A stretch of DNA of 64,000 nucleotides from contig CP170506.1 in the NCBI GenBank assembly GCA_042691655.1, positions 682,001-746,000 of the forward strand. The letters run 5' to 3'. Of the stretch, positions 1 to 7,701 are shown in pieces (the first letter of the stretch is position 1; each line of letters opens with the position of its first letter). The DNA is from UBA695 sp042691655 (GTDB taxonomy: Bacteria; Verrucomicrobiota; Verrucomicrobiia; Chthoniobacterales; Chthoniobacteraceae). The notes beneath the pieces were generated by a model that worked only from the letters and a program-made list of their open reading frames with translations, was not told the DNA's origin and searched no databases. Position numbers and translations under genes: made by a program.

Positions 1-282
1 AAGTACGACGAGGCCGTCGCCGAGTGCGAAGAACTAAAGCTTCAGCTTGCCGGAAAAGCCAGCGCCGTCCGGGTGGAGCGGGCCGTCCTGGAGGCCAAGG
101 AAAAGGAACTCCAACAGCTTTGCGCCGACCTGCAAACCTCCCGCCGCCGGGAAAAAAAAGCGCGCCACGGCATCGAGGAAATCAGGAGGCGCCCGCTGCG
201 TTTCCTGCTGCGCTGCTGGACGAACCGGCACCCGCTCTATCCCGGTGAGTTGGACGAGGCTCGGGATTCGGCGACTCACTGA
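1..282 (+). CDS. C-terminal part of a coiled-coil protein (5' end outside window)
   Basis: Only the last 93 residues lie in the window. The frame is open from the first base and stops at 280-282. The visible part is rich in Glu, Lys, Ala, Leu and Arg with a heptad-like pattern over about the first 60 residues, so a coiled coil is likely. A basic segment (RRRPLRFLLRCW) and a short polar tail ending SATH follow. No catalytic motif or family is recognised. Its last 7 bases overlap the end of the converging gene at 276-983. An internal GTG at 73 could give a shorter product, but the frame continues upstream without a stop. Confidence 0.55.
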   Translation, partial: KYDEAVAECEELKLQLAGKASAVRVERAVLEAKEKELQQLCADLQTSRRREKKARHGIEEIRRRPLRFLLRCWTNRHPLYPGELDEARDSATH

Positions 283-983
283 GCGGGTTGGCTCTTGGCC
301 AGGAGGCGCGCCCGGGCTAGCAGATCGGTGGCCTGTGCTTTCGTCTTAGCCTGGGCCCCGGGGATTTCCAGCAGCACCGAGCCGTCCGGGTAGACCTGCT
401 TGAGCGTCACCGCGCGTCCGGCGGGCATCTGCAAGTTTCCCGAAAGCACGCCGTTGGACATCACCGCGAAGTGGACCGGAACGAGCAGCACCACTTGCTT
501 GGGCCAGAGCCGAGGGTTGCGGGCGATATCGGCCAGGCTGAGCGCCGCCTCGGGAGTGGCCGAGGCGCGGGCCGCCAGCTCGTCGTTGGAGTGCTGGGGC
601 AGGGGGCCGAGCAGCTCCTCTTCGCTCGGGCGCGGCGTGGGCACCGGGGTGGGGGCGGAAGGGGTGGCGCTGGGCGCGGCCTGGGTGTCGTCAATGGCCG
701 CTTCCTCGGGCGCGGGAGTGGGCGAGGCTGATGCCAGAGCCGACGGCGTGGGAGTGGGCGTTGGTGTGGGCGAGGGGACCTCCGGGTGGGGATCGGGGGA
801 AGCCGCGGGCGCGGCGGATTCGGCAGGAGGGAGCCCCACCGCCGGGGTGGCGGCGACCGGGCCGCTCTTTTCCCAGGTCGATTCCGGGAGCTGCCGGGAC
901 CAGATCCAGAGCGCCCCGCTCAGGGCGGCGCAGACGAGCGCGGGCCAGAAAGGGCGGAACGAGGGGGAGGAAGGCTTGGGCAT
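276..983 (-). CDS. Membrane-anchored Pro/Thr-rich hypothetical protein
   Basis: A 235-residue protein of unknown function. Residues about 12-28 form one hydrophobic segment (PALVCAALSGALWIW), which looks like a signal anchor with the rest outside the cytoplasm. Residues about 40-130 are low-complexity Pro/Thr/Ala/Ser with TPTPTP runs, a typical flexible spacer. The C-terminal 90 residues are more ordered (ALSLADIARNPRLWPKQVVL) and may be the functional domain: a small beta-rich module that mentions no known catalytic motif. The ATG lies about 90 bases from the start of the divergent decarboxylase gene. I do not recognise a family; the call rests on codon use, the membrane segment and gene spacing. 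Confidence 0.6.
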   Translation of the reverse strand: MPKPSSPSFRPFWPALVCAALSGALWIWSRQLPESTWEKSGPVAATPAVGLPPAESAAPAASPDPHPEVPSPTPTPTPTPSALASASPTPAPEEAAIDDTQAAPSATPSAPTPVPTPRPSEEELLGPLPQHSNDELAARASATPEAALSLADIARNPRLWPKQVVLLVPVHFAVMSNGVLSGNLQMPAGRAVTLKQVYPDGSVLLEIPGAQAKTKAQATDLLARARLLAKSQPAQ

Positions 984-1072
984 CTCCCCTAGTTTGTCAG
1001 AAATCGGCGCTCCCGGAGCAAGCGAAATTCGTTCTGTTCATTTGCGGGCCAATCCGGGAACAATAGGGAACC

Positions 1073-2593
1073 ATGGCCTTCGATTCCTACACCGACTTCC
1101 TCGACGCCCTCGACCGCGCGGGCGAGCTCACGCGTATTTCGCAGCCGGTCGCGACGGAACTGGAAATGACGGAAATCGCCGACCGCGAAATGAAAAAACC
1201 CGGCGGCGGCAAGGCGCTCCTCTTTGAACAGCCGACCGTCAACGGCAAAGTCTCGCCCTTCCCCGTCGCCCTCAACACCCTCGGATCGTTCCGCCGGATG
1301 GCCCTCAGCATGGGCGCGGAGTCGGTCGACGCGGCGGCGGCGGAACTCGGCGCGCTCCTCAAAGCCAAGCCCCCCACGAGCCTGCGCGAGGCGCTCGCCC
1401 TCTTCACCAAAGCCTTCGAGCTGCGCCACGCCCGCCCCAAGCGCGTCTCCTCCGGGGCGTGCAAGGAAGTCATCCACCGCATCGAGCCCCCCGCGAGCCG
1501 CACCGAACCGTGGCCCGGCGCGCCCGATTGGCAAAACGGCACCGAGCCGCACCCGCCCACGCTGCTCGACCTGCCCATCCTCAAATGCTGGCCCCTGGAC
1601 GGCGGCCGCTTCGTCACCCTTCCGTGCGTCATCACCCAGGACCCGGACACCGGCGAACGTAACGTCGGCATGTACCGCATGCAAGTCTACGACGACCGCT
1701 CCACCGGCATGCACTGGCAGCTCCAGAAAGTCGGCGCGCGCCACGGCCGCCGCTATTATGAAGAAAAGAAGCGGATGCCCGTCGCGGTGATCCTCGGCGG
1801 CGACCCCGTCTACACCTTCTGCGCCACCGCCCCGCTGCCCGACGGTTTGGACGAACTGCTCATGGCGGGCTACCTGCGGCGCAGCTCCGTCGAGTTGGTC
1901 AAGTGCGAGACCTCCGAGTTGCTCGTCCCCGCCAACGCCGACATCGTCATCGAAGGCTACGTTGACCCCGCCGAGCCCCTGCGCATCGAAGGGCCCTTTG
2001 GCGACCACACCGGCTTCTACACCCTGCCCGAGCCCTACCCCGTCTTCCACGTCACCGCCATCACCCACCGGAAAAACGCCGTCTACCCCGCCACCATCGT
2101 CGGCATCCCGCCCATGGAGGATTACTACATCGGCTCGGCGTCGGTGAAACTTTTCATGCCGATTTTCCGAATGAACTTCCCGGAAATCGTCGACATTGCC
2201 CTGCCCGCCGAAGGCGTCATGCACAACCTGGTCATCGTCTCCATCCGCAAAACCTACCCCATGCAGGCGTACAAAATCATGCACGGCCTCTGGGGCATGG
2301 GGCAGATGATGTTCACCAAATACATCGTCATCGTGGACGCCGACGTAGACATCCACAACCCCAGCGAAGTCCTCTTCCACCTCTGTTCCAACACCGACCC
2401 GCAGCGCGACACGATCCTCACGCGCGGCCCGGCCGACGCCCTCGACCACGCCACGAACGTCGCGGGCGTGGGCGGCAAACTCGGCTTCGACGCCACCCGC
2501 AAACTCCCCGGCGAAGGCTTCCCGCGCCAGTGGCCGCCCCTGGTGAAGATGGACGACGCCACGCAAAGGCGCGTCGACGAGCTGGGGCTTTAA
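1073..2593 (+). CDS. UbiD-family (prenylated-FMN) decarboxylase
   Basis: A 506-residue member of the UbiD family, which uses prenylated FMN to decarboxylate aromatic or alpha,beta-unsaturated acids, for example in ubiquinone or menaquinone synthesis. It is close to the usual family length (450-520). The family core is visible: EGPFGDHTGFY at about residue 308, then YPVFHVTAITHR and PPMEDYYIG near 330-352. A C-terminal region has the usual Asp/His-rich strand (YIVIVDADVDIHNPSEV). No ubiX-like flavin prenyltransferase or other quinone gene is adjacent, so the substrate cannot be set from context; an Mqn-pathway decarboxylase is one option. The ATG at 1073 matches the family N-terminus. Confidence 0.85.
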   Translation: MAFDSYTDFLDALDRAGELTRISQPVATELEMTEIADREMKKPGGGKALLFEQPTVNGKVSPFPVALNTLGSFRRMALSMGAESVDAAAAELGALLKAKPPTSLREALALFTKAFELRHARPKRVSSGACKEVIHRIEPPASRTEPWPGAPDWQNGTEPHPPTLLDLPILKCWPLDGGRFVTLPCVITQDPDTGERNVGMYRMQVYDDRSTGMHWQLQKVGARHGRRYYEEKKRMPVAVILGGDPVYTFCATAPLPDGLDELLMAGYLRRSSVELVKCETSELLVPANADIVIEGYVDPAEPLRIEGPFGDHTGFYTLPEPYPVFHVTAITHRKNAVYPATIVGIPPMEDYYIGSASVKLFMPIFRMNFPEIVDIALPAEGVMHNLVIVSIRKTYPMQAYKIMHGLWGMGQMMFTKYIVIVDADVDIHNPSEVLFHLCSNTDPQRDTILTRGPADALDHATNVAGVGGKLGFDATRKLPGEGFPRQWPPLVKMDDATQRRVDELGL

Positions 2594-2749
2594 ACCTTAA
2601 ACGGGGAACAGGATGGGCCGAGAAAAAGGCACAAAACAGTGGGATACGACAATTTTTGATAGGCAGGAGCATTCAGTCTAAAAAAGACGCCGACCCATCT
2701 CATACATGTGAAACCGATCCGTTTGAGAATTTCGCAGGGAAACAAGTAA
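2594..2749. other. Gene-free 3' flank of the ATPase island
   Basis: About 156 bases between two convergent genes. Base composition drops from GC-rich to AT-richer here, in step with the ATPase gene on the right. No terminator, target-site duplication or attachment site could be picked out by eye. Confidence 0.4.
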
Positions 2750-4270
2750 CTATCGTGCCAAGTTGCGTCGTTTCTGTTGATATTTTCCAAGCTTTTTTAT
2801 GTCCAATGCCTCTCGATAGCATGGGTGTATTTCCCAAATCACGCCGAAATCTTGGTTTGTTCTCATCGATAAAAAATCTGGCATGTCTGAGTAGTAATAA
2901 TGCTCATAGTCCTCCCCCTCTTCGGCTCGGGCAACAATGAAGCCGATGCGGAATAAAAAGTGAGCTATTTCAAGTGGGGTTGAAGCAGGCTTTCCCTCAA
3001 TAATCGGTGTCATATGATTTTTTATCCGATTAGTGACCCAGGCAAGAAGCTTCTCACGAGTCATTCGGCGCTCAGCACCACGAAAGCCGACAAGCAATTC
3101 TTCGACTTCGCTACATTGATGTTTGTGCTCTGCGATAAGGTCAGCAATTCTTTTATTCCCATAAGTTCCCCATACTTCATCAATGTGACGTTTTGCAATT
3201 AACTCGGATCCATCTTGGAGTGCGGCTTTTTGTCCCAATTTGCAAAGCTGAATTGCCCAGCGTGGCCGATGATATGACAGGGTATAAACTACTTTGTAAG
3301 TCCTCCGTTCAGTATCACCCCAGGGCATTCGCTTTTCGAAAATGCGGTTGATCATATGCTCTTCCACCTCTTCGCTACTGGCAGTTTGGGGTGCGGGGCT
3401 GTCTGGCATGTTTTTCGTGGTGGCCTGATGAAGGATGCGCTTATAGAGCACCTTACGAAAATCAGCTTGGCTCCAAGCGATATCGTGAGTGTACTGTTCG
3501 AACTTATCTAAAGCTTCGTCAAACCGCCTAATTAACGGCCAGACATCCGTTCTCATCGTGATCCGAAACACAACCCCTTTTGTTTGGGAAACAAGCTGCC
3601 TACATGCAGAAAAAAAGGTGCTAAGCTCTAGGTTCTCTTGTGGGGTTCGCTGATAAGTGGCATCAAGATCATCAACCAAGAACCAAACCGTTTGCCCTTC
3701 AAATCTTCGAAGTAATTCAACATCATTTTTAGGGGTGGTTTTTTTAGATTGAATTCTCTTATTAAGGAGATTTGGCAATCTGTCCGTTAGTGCTGAAAGC
3801 AAATTCTTGCTTCGAAAGCCTTCGATCTCCGCAGCCTCAACCATACTCATCGAATCATCATCAAATGCGATATTTAGGCTTGATCCAAGCCGTCTATTTA
3901 CAAGTGTTGCAATTCGAATCATCCAGTCTCGAATATAATCATTTGGAGACTTTAGTTCATTACTAAGATTAAAGCATCCACGAACAAGATCACTTCCTTT
4001 AGCATAAATAACCAATGGCTTTGATGAGGGATCGGCGTTCATTTTGGCCTCAATCCATCGGAGAAGCGCGGACTTTCCGACACCCTTTTTAGCTGTCGCA
4101 AGAAGGATGCGCTGGTTGGGATCCAAGTATTTCTGGAATGTAGCTTGCTCGACGAAAAAAGGTAGTAACTCTATTGGCGTTAAATCATCACCAGCTTCAT
4201 TGCCAAAGTCTACCGCAGACAGAAGTGATTTACTAGGTGTCCTTTGAGTGGGGTGGAGTTGATGACTCAT
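2750..4270 (-). CDS. P-loop ATPase, Sll1717-like
   Basis: A 506-residue AAA/STAND-like P-loop ATPase. Walker A is AKKGVGKSALL (K66, S67) and Walker B is VWFLVDDLDATY (about 195-206). The arrangement (a short N-terminal stretch, KGVGKSAL, then LVDDLD and a helical C-terminal half) fits the family NCBI calls P-loop ATPase Sll1717. Members are poorly characterised and often found in variable, defence-rich loci; that role is inference here. The gene is clearly AT-richer than its neighbours, stands alone, and has a consensus promoter whose -10 box ends 6 bases before the ATG. No nuclease or effector domain was recognised in the same protein, and no partner gene is adjacent. Confidence 0.75.
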   Translation of the reverse strand: MSHQLHPTQRTPSKSLLSAVDFGNEAGDDLTPIELLPFFVEQATFQKYLDPNQRILLATAKKGVGKSALLRWIEAKMNADPSSKPLVIYAKGSDLVRGCFNLSNELKSPNDYIRDWMIRIATLVNRRLGSSLNIAFDDDSMSMVEAAEIEGFRSKNLLSALTDRLPNLLNKRIQSKKTTPKNDVELLRRFEGQTVWFLVDDLDATYQRTPQENLELSTFFSACRQLVSQTKGVVFRITMRTDVWPLIRRFDEALDKFEQYTHDIAWSQADFRKVLYKRILHQATTKNMPDSPAPQTASSEEVEEHMINRIFEKRMPWGDTERRTYKVVYTLSYHRPRWAIQLCKLGQKAALQDGSELIAKRHIDEVWGTYGNKRIADLIAEHKHQCSEVEELLVGFRGAERRMTREKLLAWVTNRIKNHMTPIIEGKPASTPLEIAHFLFRIGFIVARAEEGEDYEHYYYSDMPDFLSMRTNQDFGVIWEIHPCYREALDIKKLGKYQQKRRNLAR

Positions 4271-4276
4271 AACTGG

Positions 4277-4304
4277 ATATTACATTGAAACAACATAGTG
4301 TCAA
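4277..4304 (-). promoter_or_regulatory. Consensus sigma-70-like promoter, leaderless
   Basis: On the minus strand TTGACA (4299-4304) and TAATAT (4277-4282) are separated by 16 bases. Only 6 bases lie between the -10 box and the ATG at 4270, so transcription should start at or next to the start codon. Confidence 0.75.
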
Positions 4305-4454
4305 AATTGAAACCGCAAGTCAGCTAAATTTCATTTTTGTTTCTGAGCTATTTGGCGATTCGAGAGCAAAATGCCATCATCCTATTTTAGGGCAGGCAAA
4401 CAAAAGTAGGGGGCAGGCGTCATTTCTTAACAGCCAAGGGAACGGACTAAACGC
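4305..4454. other. Gene-free 5' flank of the ATPase island
   Basis: About 150 bases of AT-richer DNA between the ATPase promoter and the end of the HAD hydrolase gene. I see no gene, RNA or repeat in it. The composition change near 4440 marks the other edge of the apparent island. Confidence 0.4.
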
Positions 4455-5108
4455 TCAGCTGCCCGAGAAGTCGCGGCAGTGCGAAGGCAGCTCGCCAGGC
4501 GAAGCGGCGCAGGCAAAAGCGCCCGCTGCCTCCAGTTCATCTCGGGTTCCGTAACCCCAGAGAACCCCAAGGCCCGCGACTTGGTTTTGCCTTGCCCCGA
4601 TCATGTCGTGTTCCCGGTCGCCGATCATCAGTGCGGCTTGGGGCGGGATTCCCTCGTGGGCCAGGAGGTGGGCGATCAGGCAAGTTTTGTCGCTGCGGGT
4701 GCCGTCCAATTCGCTCCCGTGGACCGAGTGAAAATACTTCGCGAGGCCAAAATGATCGATAATTTCCCGGGCAAACACCGTGGGCTTGGACGTGGCGACA
4801 TGTAGCGTGTGAGCACTTTGGCACAGTTCTTCGAGCATCTCGGCGATGCCTGGAAAAACGGCGTTTTCATACAAACCGACTGAACTGAAACGTTCGCGGT
4901 ATTTCGCCAGGGCCATTTCGGCGTCCGCTTCGCTTCCCGGGCCGAGCAACGTCAGAAAACTCTTCTTGAGCGGCGGCCCGATGCACCAGCGGAGCGCCTC
5001 GGCCGGGGGCGGAGGCTGCCCGAGCGCCTCCAGCGCGTACTGGATCGAGCGGGTAATTCCCTGAAACGGGTCGGTCAGCGTGCCGTCGAGATCAAACAGG
5101 AGGTGCAT
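4455..5108 (-). CDS. HAD-superfamily phosphatase, phosphoglycolate phosphatase-like
   Basis: A 217-residue haloacid-dehalogenase hydrolase of the Gph/PGP type. Motif I is FDLDGTLTD at the N-terminus (nucleophile D6, acid/base D8). Motif II is in HVATSKPT, motif III Lys in SDKTCLI, and motif IV in MIGDREHDMIGA. A helical cap of about 70 residues sits between motifs I and II, as in phosphoglycolate phosphatases. It probably dephosphorylates a small phosphorylated metabolite in the cytoplasm; the exact substrate cannot be read from sequence. It is the last gene of a minus-strand run with terC and exoD and starts 23 bases after exoD. Confidence 0.85.
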   Translation of the reverse strand: MHLLFDLDGTLTDPFQGITRSIQYALEALGQPPPPAEALRWCIGPPLKKSFLTLLGPGSEADAEMALAKYRERFSSVGLYENAVFPGIAEMLEELCQSAHTLHVATSKPTVFAREIIDHFGLAKYFHSVHGSELDGTRSDKTCLIAHLLAHEGIPPQAALMIGDREHDMIGARQNQVAGLGVLWGYGTRDELEAAGAFACAASPGELPSHCRDFSGS

Positions 5109-5131
5109 GGCGAAAGCTGGCGCGGTTTTTT

Positions 5132-5752
5132 CTAAAACAGCTTATCAAACACATGGACGCCCCCCACGCCCACCAGCACGAAAAACGCGATCGTAATCGC
5201 GAACATCAGCCCCCCGGCCAGGAAAAACACCCCGTCCTTCTCCATCGCTCCAGCGGCGAAAAGCACGATCGTCACCGCAGGGAACCAGTTCGTGTACGGG
5301 ATCGGCAGCGGCAGGAGCATCAGGAAGCCAGAGATCATGATACACGCCCCGGCGATCCGCTGGGCCACCGGCGAGCGGTGCATAAAGGTCAGGCGGGGCC
5401 TCAGCACGTATTCCAGCAAGTGCACTACGCGGCTCGCGGCAGTCAGCAGCCGGTGCAGGAACTTGGCTGGCAGCTCCTTATCGAGCAGGCGCTGAGGCAG
5501 CCATGGGTGGCGCCCCACGGCCAGCCGCGCCCCGATGAGCATGGCCACCAGCCCAAAGGGCGTCGAGAGCCCCGGCAGCGGCACCGGCGAGATAAACGGC
5601 AGCGACACCAGCAGCAAAATCAGGTTAAACCCGCGCCCCCGCGTCGCCTCCAGCACCTCCCTCAGGCGCACCTTCCGGTCGCCGAAGGTCTCGTCCAGTT
5701 GGCGGAGTTCCTGCGAAAAAGAAACCTTTCCGTTGGCGGGCTCCGGGTTCAT
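5132..5752 (-). CDS. ExoD-family membrane protein
   Basis: A 206-residue protein of the ExoD family (exopolysaccharide synthesis, first linked to Rhizobium exopolysaccharide and alkali tolerance). Family signs are the N-terminal VRLREVLEATRGRGFNLILL segment, then LPFISPVPLPGLSTPFG, and a C-terminal half with three or four hydrophobic helices (MISGFLMLLPLPIPYTNWFP). The biochemical activity of the family is not established. The start codon overlaps the terC stop as ATGA (5749-5752), so the two genes are translationally coupled and belong to one operon with the HAD phosphatase downstream. Confidence 0.85.
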   Translation of the reverse strand: MNPEPANGKVSFSQELRQLDETFGDRKVRLREVLEATRGRGFNLILLLVSLPFISPVPLPGLSTPFGLVAMLIGARLAVGRHPWLPQRLLDKELPAKFLHRLLTAASRVVHLLEYVLRPRLTFMHRSPVAQRIAGACIMISGFLMLLPLPIPYTNWFPAVTIVLFAAGAMEKDGVFFLAGGLMFAITIAFFVLVGVGGVHVFDKLF

Positions 5753-6696
5753 TCCAGGGGCGGGGTGGGCGTTTCGTTGGGTGATTTAGGGAAGAGCAGC
5801 GAGCAGACAATCGCCGCCACGAGAATCGCCGCCACCACGCCGAGGGCGGGGAGCGTCTCGATCTTCCAGGCCGAGTGGCCCAGCAGCATCTTCACCCCGA
5901 TAAAGACCAGCACCATTGCCAGCCCCGGTTTCAGGTAATGGAAAAGGTGCAGCGCCCTCGCCAGCACAAAGTAGAGCGAGCGCAGCCCCAGGATCGCGAA
6001 CACGTTGGAGGTGTACACAATGAAAGGATCGAGCGTGACGCCGAAAATGGCGGGGATCGAATCGACCGCGAAAATCACGTCGCTCACCTCCACGCTCACC
6101 AGCACCGCCAGGAGCGGCGTCGCCATCAAGCGCCCGTCCCGCCGGATCACGAACCGGTCGTTTTCGAAATGGGGCGTCACCGGCAGGAATCGATTGAGCA
6201 GGCGCAGCACCGGATTGCGCTCCGGGTGGATCGCCTCGTCCTTCTGGAAAATCATCTTTGCCCCCGTGAGGATCAAAAACGCGCCGAAAACGTAGAGCAG
6301 CCATTCAAACTTGCTCACCAGCGCCGTGCCGACCACGATCATCCCGAGCCGCATCACCAGCGCCCCCAGCACGCCCCAGAAAAGGACCTTATGCTGCCAC
6401 TGGGGCGGCACGCTGAAGTAGCTAAAGATCAGCGCGAACACAAAAACGTTGTCGGCGGAAAGCGAGTACTCGATCAAATAGCCGGTAAAAAACTCCAGCG
6501 CCTTGCCCGGCCCCTGGAAGTACCACAGCCCCAGGTTGAATCCGAGGGCGAGCGTCACCCAGAAGGCCGTCCACCCGAGGGCCTCCTTAAAGCCGACCAC
6601 ATGGCTCTTGCGGTGAAAAACGCCCATATCGAGCGCGAGCATCGAGAGGACGAACACGCCGAACCCGACCCAGACTCCCCAGTGGACGCTCATCAT
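5749..6696 (-). CDS. TerC-family integral membrane protein
   Basis: A 315-residue TerC-family protein with 8-9 hydrophobic helices. Diagnostic stretches are LDMGVFHRKSH near the N-terminus, YSLSADNVFVFALIF at about residue 80 and VSVEVSDVIFAVDSIPAIFG at about 200, each carrying conserved acidic residues in membrane helices. Family members have been linked to tellurite resistance and, in several bacteria, to manganese export with metallation of secreted proteins; which applies here is not visible. The first gene of a terC-exoD-HAD operon. No yybP-ykoY-type manganese riboswitch was recognised in the 170-base upstream gap. Confidence 0.9.
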   Translation of the reverse strand: MMSVHWGVWVGFGVFVLSMLALDMGVFHRKSHVVGFKEALGWTAFWVTLALGFNLGLWYFQGPGKALEFFTGYLIEYSLSADNVFVFALIFSYFSVPPQWQHKVLFWGVLGALVMRLGMIVVGTALVSKFEWLLYVFGAFLILTGAKMIFQKDEAIHPERNPVLRLLNRFLPVTPHFENDRFVIRRDGRLMATPLLAVLVSVEVSDVIFAVDSIPAIFGVTLDPFIVYTSNVFAILGLRSLYFVLARALHLFHYLKPGLAMVLVFIGVKMLLGHSAWKIETLPALGVVAAILVAAIVCSLLFPKSPNETPTPPLE

Positions 6697-6830
6697 TTGG
6701 TTTCCGCGGTAACGCGGCGGTGCGCGGCTTGGTGGTGGTTCATATTCGGGGGCGATCTTTGCCCGGAAAACGGCCTGGCGTAAACAGCAATCGGCGGGAA
6801 TTGGACAAGGGGGGATTTCTCTTTGATTTC

Positions 6831-6859
6831 TTGAAATCCCCGCCGGATCTTCCTAGCTT
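6831..6859 (+). promoter_or_regulatory. Putative sigma-70-like promoter
   Basis: TTGAAA (6831-6836), 17 bases, TAGCTT (6854-6859). The ATG of the SGNH hydrolase follows 11 bases later, predicting a leader of only a few bases. Confidence 0.5.
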
Positions 6860-6870
6860 CGGCCTCATTC

Positions 6871-7518
6871 ATGAAAATTCGTAACGGATCCAAGCTGGTA
6901 TTTATCGGGGACTCGGTCACCGATTGCGGACGCAAGCAACCGGTGGGCGAAGGTCTTTTTGGCCCCTACGGTGCGGGCTATGTCAACGTGGTGGCCGGTC
7001 ATCTGGGGGCCGTGGCTCCCGGCGCAAATATTCGCGTCGTGAACATGGGGACGAGCGGCAATACCGTCCGCGACCTTAAAGCCCGCTGGCAGACGGACGT
7101 TTTTGACCAGAAACCGACCTGGCTTTCCATCATGATTGGCGTGAACGACGTTTGGCGGCAGTTCGACTCCCCTCTTGAGACGGAAACCCACGTCCTGCCC
7201 GGGGAATACGAGGAAACTCTCGATGAATTGGTGCGCACCACCCAGCCGACCGTCGAGGGCCTCGTGCTGATGACCCCCCACTACCTTGAGCCGAACCCAG
7301 CCGACTCCATGAGGGCCCGGATGGACGAGTACGGGGCCATCGTTAAGCGGATCGCGGCGAAATACAACACGCTCCTCGTGGACACCCAAGCCGCTTTCGA
7401 GTGTGTCTTGGCGAACACCCATTCCACCTACATTGCATGGGACCGGGTGCACCCGAACATCATCGGGCACACCGTTCTGGCCCGGGCCTTTCTCTCGGCT
7501 GTCGACGCCCTAAACTGA
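6871..7518 (+). CDS. SGNH/GDSL-family hydrolase (esterase)
   Basis: A 215-residue SGNH hydrolase without a signal peptide. All four blocks are present: FIGDSVTD (nucleophile Ser15), Gly in VNMGTSGNT (about 60-63), GVND (Asn92) and WDRVHPN (Asp191, His194). These form the Ser-His-Asp triad and oxyanion hole of lipases/esterases such as TAP and rhamnogalacturonan acetylesterase. Likely a cytoplasmic esterase or carbohydrate deacetylase; the substrate is unknown. It stands alone with its own promoter. Its stop codon abuts the start of repeat element A. Confidence 0.88.
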   Translation: MKIRNGSKLVFIGDSVTDCGRKQPVGEGLFGPYGAGYVNVVAGHLGAVAPGANIRVVNMGTSGNTVRDLKARWQTDVFDQKPTWLSIMIGVNDVWRQFDSPLETETHVLPGEYEETLDELVRTTQPTVEGLVLMTPHYLEPNPADSMRARMDEYGAIVKRIAAKYNTLLVDTQAAFECVLANTHSTYIAWDRVHPNIIGHTVLARAFLSAVDALN

Positions 7519-7663
7519 AAATAGGTGTCCTAGAAAAAAGGCAGAGGGCTCACGCAAAGGCGCAAAGCCGCAAAGAAAGGCAGGACTCTTTGCGCCTTTG
7601 CGTGAGTATAAACTTTTTTTCATGCCGGGTGGAGCCGCGCACCAGCGGGGCATGGGGATCTGT
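7518..7663. repeat. Repeat element A, copy 1
   Basis: Composite about 146-base element starting at the SGNH stop codon. Parts: GAAAATAGGTGTCCTAG, an inverted repeat bounded by TCACG (7550) and CGTGA (7605) made of CGCAAAGG-type units, then a CATGCC...GGGGATCTGT module. Close copies are at 54071-54237 and 61291-61446. Confidence 0.8.
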
Positions 7664-7701
7664 AAAGGAAAGCCCCGGTGCGGCAAGGGCTCCTTTTTTG
7701 C

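Noticed and set aside
989..2566. A 525-residue open frame on the minus strand over the UbiD-family gene
   Set aside because: GC-rich codon use creates long antisense frames; its residues are Gly/Val/Asp-rich without motifs, while the plus strand encodes a clear UbiD protein.
6697..6830. Possible manganese riboswitch upstream of terC
   Set aside because: I searched for the paired helices and conserved loops of the yybP-ykoY motif and saw none.
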